This document shows positions 18,163 through 26,159 of a stretch of 64,000 bases of DNA, in pieces. The stretch comes from Gemmatimonadaceae bacterium (GTDB lineage: Bacteria; Gemmatimonadota; Gemmatimonadetes; Gemmatimonadales; Gemmatimonadaceae), in assembly GCA_016742275.1 (NCBI GenBank), contig JACVCD010000009.1, positions 147,786 to 211,785 of the forward strand, in the 5' to 3' direction. Every line of letters starts with the position of its first letter. Position 1 is the first letter of the stretch. The notes under the pieces are model-generated. The model saw nothing but the letters and a program-made list of their open reading frames with translations, had not been told where the DNA came from and ran no database searches. The translations under genes were made by a program, and so were the position numbers.

Positions 18163-19521
18163 ATGGCCTCTTCCCCCAACTCCTCCGCACCATCAGAGCT
18201 GCCACGGCAGCTCGGCCTGTGGAGCGCCATTGCGGTGCTCGTGGGCACGACGATCGGTTCCGGCATTTTCCGATCACCAGCCGGTATTGCCGACAAGCTC
18301 CCCGGCCCGCTGCCACTGATGGCGGTGTGGGCGGTGGGTGGTCTCTTTGCCCTTTGTGGCGCCCTCACGCTGGCCGAACTGGCCGGTGCGATGCCGCGGA
18401 CGGGCGGCTATTTCGTCTACATCCGCGAGGCCTGGGGACGACTGCCGGCCTTCCTCTATGGGTGGGCGGAGTTCACGCTCATTCGCGCGGCGGCCCTTGG
18501 CGGTATTTCGCTGACCTTTGCGCAATACTTCCTCCGGGCATTGGGCTTTGATCCCTCGATCGCGCCCTATGATGCGTATGCCCACTATGTGGCGGCCGGC
18601 GCGCTCACGCTCATGGCCACCATCAATGTGCTGGGGCTCAAGTGGGGCTCGCTGGTGCAGAACATCACCACCGTCGCCAAGTATGGCGGTCTGGTGATCA
18701 TCATCCTGCTGGCGTTTGCCCTGGGGCTACCGCAAACGGGCGGCAATTTCACGCCGGCTGCGCCGCCAGGATCGTTCTCCGTGTCGGCCTTCGGTCTCGC
18801 CCTCGTGAGCGTGCTGTGGGCCTTCGACGGCTGGGGCGATCTGGCCAAGGTGTCCGGTGAAGTTGCCGATCCGCGTCGCACGCTCCCGCGCGCCATCGTG
18901 ATTGGCACGCTCGCGATCATCGCCATCTATATGCTGGCCAATCTGGCGTACCTGTCGGTGCTCACAGTCGACGAAATGCGTCGTGCGCCGCTGGTTGCGG
19001 CCGATGTCGCCCAGCGCCTGATCGGACCGATCGGCGTCACGCTGGTGTCGCTTACGGTGCTCATCTCGACCTTCGGGTCCGTGAACGGATCGCTGCTGAC
19101 CGGACCGCGCATCTTCTTTGCCATGGCCGACGACGGTCTGTTCTTCAAGCAGGTGGCGTCGGTGCACCCCAAGTTCAAGACCCCGCACGTGGCGATCATC
19201 ATGTCGGGAGCACTTGGCGTGGCCTTCGTGCTGTTGCGCTCCTTCGAGCAACTGGCCGACATCTTTGTCACGGCATCACTCGTGTTCTACGTGATGAGCA
19301 TCGGGGCCATCTTCAAGCTGCGTCAGCGTCCGGATTGGAACCCCCCGGTACGCACGCCGTTCTATCCGCTGGTGCCGGCTCTTTTCTGTCTGGCCGTGCT
19401 GTTCCTATTGGGCAATGCGCTCATGGACGAGGCGCAGCGTATTCCGACACTTGGTGTGTTCGGCGTCATCCTGCTCGGCGTCCCCGTTTACTACATGACG
19501 GTAGGACGAGGCAAGGGCTGA
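18163..19521 (+). CDS. APC-superfamily amino acid permease
   Basis: A polytopic transporter of about 452 residues (464 if an upstream in-frame GTG at 18127 is used) with about 12 helices. The first helix carries the APC substrate-site motif GTTIGSGIF, followed by ALTLAELAGAMPRTGGYFVYIREAWG and the helix 6 segment LWAFDGWGDLAKVSGEVADP. It exchanges or imports amino acids across the inner membrane; specificity cannot be read from sequence. TACCAT 9 bases before the ATG may be part of a promoter -10 element, which would favour the downstream start. Confidence 0.9.
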   Translation: MASSPNSSAPSELPRQLGLWSAIAVLVGTTIGSGIFRSPAGIADKLPGPLPLMAVWAVGGLFALCGALTLAELAGAMPRTGGYFVYIREAWGRLPAFLYGWAEFTLIRAAALGGISLTFAQYFLRALGFDPSIAPYDAYAHYVAAGALTLMATINVLGLKWGSLVQNITTVAKYGGLVIIILLAFALGLPQTGGNFTPAAPPGSFSVSAFGLALVSVLWAFDGWGDLAKVSGEVADPRRTLPRAIVIGTLAIIAIYMLANLAYLSVLTVDEMRRAPLVAADVAQRLIGPIGVTLVSLTVLISTFGSVNGSLLTGPRIFFAMADDGLFFKQVASVHPKFKTPHVAIIMSGALGVAFVLLRSFEQLADIFVTASLVFYVMSIGAIFKLRQRPDWNPPVRTPFYPLVPALFCLAVLFLLGNALMDEAQRIPTLGVFGVILLGVPVYYMTVGRGKG

Positions 19522-19609
19522 GCCGCTAAATCGTGCTCATGTTTTTCGTCCCAAAGGGGCTCGCGGGACAAATCCGGGGCCCGTGACGTGGCGGTTACAC
19601 GCATTTCTT

Positions 19610-19626
19610 GCCCGGGTTTCCCGGGC
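19610..19626 (+). terminator. Hairpin after the permease gene
   Basis: GCCCGGG, loop TTT, CCCGGGC. It lies between the permease stop and the TonB-dependent receptor start. It is not followed by a T-run, so it could be a terminator, a leader structure of the receptor mRNA, or chance. Confidence 0.35.
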
Positions 19627-19717
19627 GATCTAGGTTTTCCTCGACTCGTTCCAATTGTTCCATTTCGCAGCGGAACGGGCCATGCAGTCCCTCCCATACC
19701 TCTCAGCACATAGTCAT

Positions 19718-22700
19718 ATGCGCATTCAGCGCCTCCTTGGCCTCGTGTTGGGCGCGGCGATTCTCTTCGGAGCATCGTCGACCGCCCGAGCGCAGGGCCT
19801 CACGACCGGAGCTGTTTCCGGTCTGGTAACCGACGAGACTGCCAAGCCGCTCGAGGGCGTGCAGATCGAGTTGCGGAACGCCGCGACCGGCTACCGCCAG
19901 GGCATCATCACCCGCGCCAATGGGCGGTACAACGCTCAGGGGCTCGCGGTTGGCACGTACGTGGTTACGGCCCGCATGCTCGGTTTTGCTCAGCAGACCA
20001 GTGAGAACGTGGTCGTCAGTTTGGGTGGCAACACGGTCATCAACTTCCAGATGAAGCAGGCGGCGGCGCAGATCCAGGGTGTCACCACCACGGCTGATCG
20101 TTCGGGCGCCGAGTTCTCTCCGTCGCGCCAGGGTGTGGCGACGGTGGTTGCCGACACGATGCTGCGCCGCATGCCCACGCTGCAGCGCGACTACACCGAT
20201 CTCGTGAAGCTCACTCCGCAGGTTGCCCGTCCGACGGACGGCGGCCCCTCAGCCGGCGGCGTGTACAATCGCTTCAACAACTTCACGGTGGACGGTGTGA
20301 ATCAGAACGACCGCTTCAACCTTGGTTCGTCGGGCGGTCAGCCCGGTGGCGCCACGGGCGGTCGTATCATGTCGATCGACGCTGTGAAGGAATTCCAGGT
20401 GCTCATGAGCCCGACCGACGTGCGCTACGGCAATTTCGCCGGCATGCTGGTCAACGCGGTGACGCGTTCGGGCACCAACACGTGGACGGGTGGCGCGACG
20501 TACTCGTTCCGTACGCCGGACATGGCGGCCGATACGGCGTTCATTCGTAACGCCGACTTCGACGTGAAGATGTACAGCTTCTCGCTCGGCGGCCCGATCA
20601 TCAAGGACAAGCTCCACTTCTTCGTGGCGCCGGAATTCCAGCAGCGCACCGACCCATCGACGGGTCCGGCTGCTTCGGGTAGCACCGTGGGTGACGTGTC
20701 GCTCGACTCGATCGCGCGTATTGCGCAAATCATGCAGGCGCGTGGTGTGGATGTGGGCAGCGCGGGCTTCTTCCGCCGCAGCAACCCGCTCACCAACCTG
20801 TTCGGCCGTCTCGACTACCAGATCAACTCGGCCAACCGTCTGGCCTTCCGTCAGCTGTACAACACGGCGGAGCAGGATGAGTTCTCCCGTAACACGGGCG
20901 CGTTCAATACCAACATCGCGCAGCAGAACTCGGGCATTCGTCTGACGTCGAACGCCTTCAGCCGCAAGAATACCAACATCTCGTCGGCGCTGCAGCTGTA
21001 TACCAATACGGCGCGTGGCATGAACAACGAGTTGTCGATCGGCTTCAATACCATCGAAGACGAGCGCATCCTCCCGGTGAACACGCCGGAAATCGCAGTT
21101 GCCGTTACACCCGTCGGCGGCACATCGGCCAATCGCGCGGTGACGTTTGGTTCCGAGCGCTTCTCGCCGGGCAACTTGCTCAAGCAGCGCATCTTCGAAA
21201 TCAGCGACAATCTCACGATGCCGTTCGGTGCGCACACGGTCACGGCCGGCGCACGTTTTGAGCGCTCGTACACGTACAACTACTTCCTGTCGGGTGCCGC
21301 CAACGGCGCTTACAGCTTCAGCAACATTGCCGACCTCGCGGCCGGTCGCCCGTCGGGCTACCTGTTCTCGTACGCGAATGGTGGTGACATCGCGGCCGAG
21401 TTCAACGCGCAGCAGTCGAGCGTGTACCTGCAGGATCAGTGGAACTTCGCGCCAAACGTCACGCTGACCTACGGTCTGCGCGCCGACGTGCCGACGTTCG
21501 TCGATACGCCTAAGCTCAATCAGGACCTGCTCACGCGTTCGACGGCCGCTGGTCTCCCAATCCGTACGGACTGGAAGCCCAAGACGCAGGTGCTGTGGTC
21601 GCCGCGTGCCGGTTTCAACTGGAACGTGAACGGCGAGTCCAAGACACAGGTGCGTGGTAACGTCGGTATCTACACGGCGCCGGTGCCGCTCATCATGGTC
21701 GGCAACGCGTACTCCAACACCGGTCTCGGTGGTGTGAACGTGGCATGCACGGGCACAGCGGTTCCGGCCTTCGTGACCAACGTGGCCGAACTGCCGCGCT
21801 CGTGCGCTGGCCAGGCTGCGCCGACGCCGGGCGCTGCGGGCACGGTCGGTGTGAATGTGACCGACCCGAACTTCAAGATGCCGCAGAACTTCACTACGTC
21901 CTTCGGCTTCGATCAGCGCCTTCCCTACGATGTGACGTTCACGTTCGAAGGCCTCTATCGTCGCGCGGTGAACGGCGTGTTCGCGCAGGACCTGAACTAC
22001 CGTGAGTTCGAAGGCGATCCGACGCGCACCAACAATGGTCGCGTGCAGTACGCCACGAACATCACCACGAATGCCACGGGCACGGTCACGGTGGACAACG
22101 CGGCTCGTCGCCGCGTGATCACCACGGGTACGAACAACGTGGCGTTCAGCGAAGGCGCGATCTACCTCACGAACCAGTCGAAGGACTACAGCTACTCGTT
22201 CTCGGGTCAGCTCAAGAAGCGCTTCACGCCGTCCTTCGAAGTCACGTCGGCCTACACGTACATGCAGGCCAAGGACGTGCAGTCGCTGACGTCCGACCGC
22301 GCCATCTCGAACTACCGCAATGGTCGTCAGCATGCTGGGCTGATCTCGGACAAGAACGACGTGCAGACGTCGTACTTCCAGCGCCCGCATCGCCTGATCG
22401 CCTACGGCACGTATACGATGCCGTGGAAGAAGTTTGCGACGGACCTGACCTTCTACTACGAAGGCATGTCGGGTACGCCGGTCACGTACACGATCAACAG
22501 CGACGTGAACGGCGACGGCGTGATCGGCAACGATCCGATCTACGTCCCGCGCAATGCCAACGACGCGGCAGAAATCCGCATCGGTACGGGCTCGGGCAGC
22601 GCGTTCGCCGTGAACAGCACGGCTGCCGCCGACTTCGAACGCTTCATCTCCACGCAGGAATGCCTCAACAGCCAGCGTGGCGAGATCATGGCGCGCAACA

Positions 22701-23041
22701 GCTGCACGTCGCCGTGGCAGAATCGCTTCGACCTGTCGCTCCGTCAGTCGCTGCCGCAGGTGCGCGGTCAGAGCCTCACGGTGCAGCTCGACGTGATCAA
22801 CTTCGCGAATCTGATCAACAAGAACTGGGGCCACATCGCGCTCCCGAACCTGTCGCCGAACTTCCCGCAGCAGAACATCCTCACGCTGCGTCAGCGTCCG
22901 ACGGGTGTGGCGGTCACGGATGAAAAGGCGAACGGCTACGAGTTCGATTCCCGTCTGCGCACCGGCAAGGCCATGCAGCCGAACCCGAACCAGACGCGTG
23001 ACTTCTACCAGATCCAGCTGAGCCTGCGCTACTCGTTCTGA
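19718..23041 (+). CDS. TonB-dependent receptor with carboxypeptidase-regulatory N-terminal domain (Oar-like)
   Basis: An outer-membrane protein of about 1107 residues. The chosen ATG gives a clean signal peptide (LLGLVLGAAILFGASSTARAQ). Residues 30-115 form a CarboxypepD_reg domain (GAVSGLVTDETAKPLEGVQI, then NGRYNAQGLAVGTYVVTARM), then a plug domain (FTVDGVNQNDRF, VKEFQVLMSPTDVRYGNFAG), then a long beta-barrel ending in LSLRYSF, with the terminal aromatic expected for BamA-dependent insertion. Oar-type receptors take up or export large substrates; the ligand is unknown. No TonB-system gene is nearby. Earlier in-frame ATGs (19655, 19682) are less likely starts. Confidence 0.92.
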   Translation: MRIQRLLGLVLGAAILFGASSTARAQGLTTGAVSGLVTDETAKPLEGVQIELRNAATGYRQGIITRANGRYNAQGLAVGTYVVTARMLGFAQQTSENVVVSLGGNTVINFQMKQAAAQIQGVTTTADRSGAEFSPSRQGVATVVADTMLRRMPTLQRDYTDLVKLTPQVARPTDGGPSAGGVYNRFNNFTVDGVNQNDRFNLGSSGGQPGGATGGRIMSIDAVKEFQVLMSPTDVRYGNFAGMLVNAVTRSGTNTWTGGATYSFRTPDMAADTAFIRNADFDVKMYSFSLGGPIIKDKLHFFVAPEFQQRTDPSTGPAASGSTVGDVSLDSIARIAQIMQARGVDVGSAGFFRRSNPLTNLFGRLDYQINSANRLAFRQLYNTAEQDEFSRNTGAFNTNIAQQNSGIRLTSNAFSRKNTNISSALQLYTNTARGMNNELSIGFNTIEDERILPVNTPEIAVAVTPVGGTSANRAVTFGSERFSPGNLLKQRIFEISDNLTMPFGAHTVTAGARFERSYTYNYFLSGAANGAYSFSNIADLAAGRPSGYLFSYANGGDIAAEFNAQQSSVYLQDQWNFAPNVTLTYGLRADVPTFVDTPKLNQDLLTRSTAAGLPIRTDWKPKTQVLWSPRAGFNWNVNGESKTQVRGNVGIYTAPVPLIMVGNAYSNTGLGGVNVACTGTAVPAFVTNVAELPRSCAGQAAPTPGAAGTVGVNVTDPNFKMPQNFTTSFGFDQRLPYDVTFTFEGLYRRAVNGVFAQDLNYREFEGDPTRTNNGRVQYATNITTNATGTVTVDNAARRRVITTGTNNVAFSEGAIYLTNQSKDYSYSFSGQLKKRFTPSFEVTSAYTYMQAKDVQSLTSDRAISNYRNGRQHAGLISDKNDVQTSYFQRPHRLIAYGTYTMPWKKFATDLTFYYEGMSGTPVTYTINSDVNGDGVIGNDPIYVPRNANDAAEIRIGTGSGSAFAVNSTAAADFERFISTQECLNSQRGEIMARNSCTSPWQNRFDLSLRQSLPQVRGQSLTVQLDVINFANLINKNWGHIALPNLSPNFPQQNILTLRQRPTGVAVTDEKANGYEFDSRLRTGKAMQPNPNQTRDFYQIQLSLRYSF

Positions 23042-23064
23042 TTTCTCGCAGTCTGATGTCTCTC

Positions 23065-23103
23065 GAGTCCCGGATCTGTCCTCAGATCCGGGACTCTTGC
23101 TTT
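23065..23103 (+). terminator. Strong rho-independent terminator of the TonB receptor gene
   Basis: A perfect 14-bp stem (23065-23078 with 23083-23096) and a TCCT loop lie 24 bases after the stop codon, followed by TTGCTTTT. This is the clearest intrinsic terminator in the window. Confidence 0.85.
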
Positions 23104-23105
23104 TG

Positions 23106-23355
23106 AGAGACGAGAGATGGAGGGAGAGGGTGAGACGCTGAGATTTTCAGAGTGCGAGATGGACATAGACAATGCGAGGGTCAGCAACTCAGGAGGGTGA
23201 GAAAGCAGAAGCTCGGCGGATAGGACTGCGGTTGGTGTGCCCCAACAGCTGTTCCATCCGCCGAGCTTCTGACTGCTCACCATCCTGCGTTGCCGGCCCT
23301 CTCAATGTCTATTCCCAGCTGATCCTCTCAGCATCTGACTCTCACATCTCTTCCT
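23106..23355. repeat. Long imperfect palindrome in the convergent gap
   Basis: The 347-base gap 23042-23388 holds no gene. After the terminator, two arms of about 100-115 bases are imperfect reverse complements around a centre near 23238. The inner 16 bases are perfect (23206-23221 with 23256-23271), and similarity continues outward through matched blocks (for instance CATAGACAATGCGAGGG with the complement of CCCTCTCAATGTCTATT). It would fold into a very long hairpin in either transcript. No terminal repeats of a transposon or target duplication were recognised. Confidence 0.7.
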
Positions 23356-23388
23356 GTCATGAGGTCAGAGGGCGAGATCGTGCGACAA

Positions 23389-24276
23389 TCAGAAGATCTT
23401 GAGATTGATGAATTTTCGCGGGTTCTTCTTGAACTCGAGTACCAGCGAGTCCGCCCGAAGCAGCAGGGTATCGAGACGCGCGTACACCGCCGGATCATTC
23501 ATGAACTTGCCCATCGTGCCGTTGCCGCTCGACACCTTGGTCACCAGGGAACTGACTTCCTGATTGGTCGTGCGCAGTTCACGCGTAAGCGCTTCGAGGC
23601 TGGCTGATGTTGCCTGCAGATTCCGTGTGGTGGAGTCCACGCGCGCCGAATCGACACTGGCCAGTGTGCGGCGCAGCTGATCCTGCGTACGCGAAAGCTC
23701 TGCCGACTGCGCGGCAACAACCTGACTCAGTTGTGCCACAAGCTTGGTCACGTCGGCCACGGTCTGCCGAACATCCTTAAGACCACCTTCGGCAACAAAC
23801 TGCCCGCGCGTCTCCGTGGTGAGGGCCAGAATGTTGGCCGCGATGGAGTCGCCCTTGGTGAGCAGCTCGCCGGTTCCCGGCGTGCCTTCGCCCACTGGAA
23901 TCGTGTCGCCGATTGGCAGATAACCCGTGCGCCCCTTTTCCGGGGTGAGGGCAATGAGCTGGTCACCGAAGATGCCGTTCGGCTCAACCGACGCCGTCGT
24001 GCCTTCGGGAATACGGTGCTCATTCTGCACCTGCAGCTTGACCGTGATGGTGCCGTCGGGAATGAGGCGAACTTCGTCGACGAAGCCCACCTGCACACCG
24101 GCGAGCAGCACAGGCTGCCCCTGCTTGAGCCCTGCGCCCCAGGGGAAGCGCGCATGCATGGCGTAACCCTTGGACAGGCCGCCGCGCGCAATCCAGATCG
24201 TGCCGCCGAGGCCAACGAGAATGGCCGTCAGCAGCAGCAAACCCACCAGCAGTTCGTCGCGTCGCTTGGTTGTCAT
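23389..24276 (-). CDS. MCE-domain (MlaD-like) lipid transport protein
   Basis: A 295-residue protein anchored by one N-terminal helix (LLVGLLLLTAILVGLGGTIWIA). Residues 38-115 are an MCE domain (GLKQGQPVLLAGVQVGFVDEVRL and ASVEPNGIFGDQLIALTP). The C-terminal half is a long helix or coiled coil (LSQVVAAQSAELSRTQDQLRR), as in elongated MCE proteins. It acts as the periplasmic lipid-binding ring or tube of an MCE transporter, moving phospholipids between inner and outer membrane. It lies 21 bases after the MlaE-like gene, its permease partner. Confidence 0.9.
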   Translation of the reverse strand: MTTKRRDELLVGLLLLTAILVGLGGTIWIARGGLSKGYAMHARFPWGAGLKQGQPVLLAGVQVGFVDEVRLIPDGTITVKLQVQNEHRIPEGTTASVEPNGIFGDQLIALTPEKGRTGYLPIGDTIPVGEGTPGTGELLTKGDSIAANILALTTETRGQFVAEGGLKDVRQTVADVTKLVAQLSQVVAAQSAELSRTQDQLRRTLASVDSARVDSTTRNLQATSASLEALTRELRTTNQEVSSLVTKVSSGNGTMGKFMNDPAVYARLDTLLLRADSLVLEFKKNPRKFINLKIF

Positions 24277-24297
24277 AGATCGATATGTCGACAGGCC

Positions 24298-25077
24298 TCA
24301 GGCCTGAATGAAAGGAGCAAGGACTGCTGCAACGATGGCATCGAGCACGAGGATCGATACCGAGGCAATGACCACGGCCTTGGCCGTGGACTTGCCTACG
24401 CCTTCAGCGCCGGCTTCGGTCACGTAGCCTTCGTAGCTCGACACAAACGCAATGGCTGCGCCGAAGCTGGTGGCCTTGATGAGCGAGTACACGACCTGAA
24501 ACGGTGTGAACGCCAAACGCAGACCACCCATGAAGTCCGAAGTGCGTACGTCGGTGGCCAGGATCAGTGTCAGCCAGGCACTGAAGATGGCCGCCGCGTT
24601 GGCCAGCATGACCAGTGCCGGCACCATCACGATACCCGCGAGAAAGCGGGGCAGGGCCAGATAGGCGACGGGATCGAATGACAGCGTTTCGAGCGCGTCG
24701 ATCTGTTCCGTTACACGCATGGTGCCGATTTCTGCCGTCATGCGCGCACCCACGCGGCCCGTGAGCACGAGTGCGGTGAGCAGCGGACCGAGTTCGAGCA
24801 CGATGGATTGCCGAGCAATCAGGCCAACCACAGAGAGCTGCACGCCAGGAAACAGCTGATAACGTGTCTGGAATGCCGTGACACCACCGAGAAAGGCAGC
24901 CACGATCACGGTGAGCGGTACCGACTCCACGCCGATGCGATGCATCTGCCGGATCATCTCCGGAAACCACGTACCCGGATCGCGGAATCCGCGCAGGATA
25001 TCGCGTCCGAAATACGCACGCGCCCCGAAGGCGCGTAGCAGTCCGCCAATTTGTCCTTCTGCCAACTGACGGATCAT
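24298..25077 (-). CDS. MlaE-family ABC permease for MCE lipid transport
   Basis: A 259-residue polytopic protein of the MlaE/YrbE family. Characteristic parts are FPEMIRQMHRIGVESVPLTVI, FLGGVTAFQTRYQL, the ELGPLLTALVLTGRVGARMTAEIGTMRVTEQIDAL core, and SYEGYVTEAGAEGVGKSTAKAVV at the end. It forms the transmembrane dimer that pairs with an MlaF-type ATPase and the MCE protein encoded next. No ATPase gene is in this operon, so MlaF must lie elsewhere. The start overlaps the stop of lptG (ATGA). Confidence 0.93.
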   Translation of the reverse strand: MIRQLAEGQIGGLLRAFGARAYFGRDILRGFRDPGTWFPEMIRQMHRIGVESVPLTVIVAAFLGGVTAFQTRYQLFPGVQLSVVGLIARQSIVLELGPLLTALVLTGRVGARMTAEIGTMRVTEQIDALETLSFDPVAYLALPRFLAGIVMVPALVMLANAAAIFSAWLTLILATDVRTSDFMGGLRLAFTPFQVVYSLIKATSFGAAIAFVSSYEGYVTEAGAEGVGKSTAKAVVIASVSILVLDAIVAAVLAPFIQA

Positions 25078-26159
25078 GTCCTGACGCGTGCGAGAAGAAT
25101 GAGTGCAAACAGTCCGACGACCGCATTGGGAAGCCAGGCTGCCAGTTCGGGCTGGAGAAGGCCCTTGCCGCCAATGCCCTTGGTCAACTGAATCAGCACG
25201 AGGAAGATGACGGTGGTCGCAAGACTGACGGCAATGCCGTAAGCGGCACCACCTCGCTGGGAACTGGTAGCGAGGGGTGCACCAAAGAGCGCAATGATGA
25301 GACAGGTGACCGGAATGGCCACCTTCAGCATGCGCTCCACCTTGAGCATGTTCACATCAGCACCGGAACGCTCGAGTGTGCCGATGAATCGGGTGAGTTC
25401 GGCAAATCGCATTTCGCTTGGCTCGCGCTCCGTGGAGCGCAGTTCAGCCGGCGTTTCCTTGAGATCGCGATCGACCAGCGAATCGAAACTGAACACCAGG
25501 TCAGTGCTGGGCGTGGGCAGCACATGCATATTGCCCGCCTGCAGCATCCATTGGCCGTTGGGCCGGTAGTGTGCCTTGCTGGACGCAATCAGCAAGCCCG
25601 GTTGCTTCTGGGAGCCGCGCTCCTCGAGCTCGATGTTGTCGACGTACTTGTCTTTCACATTGAGCGTATAGATGCGATAGACCCGTCCCGTTTCACTCGC
25701 AAACGCAAAGTTGTAGCGGTCGTCGTCGCGCGAATTGTTGGCGCCGGCCAGCAGTCGCAGTCGTTCGGCGTTGGCCGGTGGCGCCACTTCGCTGAAGACG
25801 AGATCGAGACCCATCGCCAGCGTCGCCATGACCATGATGGGCGCGATGAAACGATAGAAGCTGATCCCTGACGCCTTGGCCGCCGTGATCTCCGAATACC
25901 GTGTGAATGTGCCGATGGAAAACACGGTCGCGAACAGCACGGCCGCCGGCAGAATCATGAACAGCGTATCGGGGATCCAGTAGAAGTAGCTGAGCGCCAC
26001 GGCCTTCACGGTCAACTTGCGCTCGGTGTATTTGCGCAGGTTGTCGACCAGATCGATCACGAACACCAGCACCGGAAATCCGAGGATGGTGACGCTGAAG
26101 ATGCGGGTGAACTCCCCCGCGATGTAACGGTCGAGTGGCGTAATGAATCGCTTACTCAT
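25074..26159 (-). CDS. lptG: LPS export permease LptG-like (YjgP/YjgQ family)
   Basis: A 361-residue permease with the family topology. Three N-terminal helices (LDRYIAGEFTRIFSVTILGFPVLVFVI, then SYFYWIPDTLFMILPAAVLFATVFSIG) are followed by a periplasmic beta-jellyroll (about residues 130-270), then three C-terminal helices. With LptF and a LptB ATPase it would extract lipopolysaccharide from the inner membrane. The ATG at 26159 overlaps the lptF stop (ATGA); the longer open frame upstream is not coding. Assignment as G rather than F rests on gene order. Confidence 0.88.
   Translation of the reverse strand: MSKRFITPLDRYIAGEFTRIFSVTILGFPVLVFVIDLVDNLRKYTERKLTVKAVALSYFYWIPDTLFMILPAAVLFATVFSIGTFTRYSEITAAKASGISFYRFIAPIMVMATLAMGLDLVFSEVAPPANAERLRLLAGANNSRDDDRYNFAFASETGRVYRIYTLNVKDKYVDNIELEERGSQKQPGLLIASSKAHYRPNGQWMLQAGNMHVLPTPSTDLVFSFDSLVDRDLKETPAELRSTEREPSEMRFAELTRFIGTLERSGADVNMLKVERMLKVAIPVTCLIIALFGAPLATSSQRGGAAYGIAVSLATTVIFLVLIQLTKGIGGKGLLQPELAAWLPNAVVGLFALILLARVRT

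Noticed and set aside
19522..19717. Riboswitch before the TonB-dependent receptor
   Set aside because: The 196-base leader has one small GC hairpin but no cobalamin, TPP or other conserved riboswitch core that I could recognise.
20249..22834. 861-codon open frame antisense to the TonB-dependent receptor
   Set aside because: Its sequence is a shadow of the biased third-position GC of the receptor gene; it has no signal, motif or family pattern, while the sense strand encodes a clear receptor.
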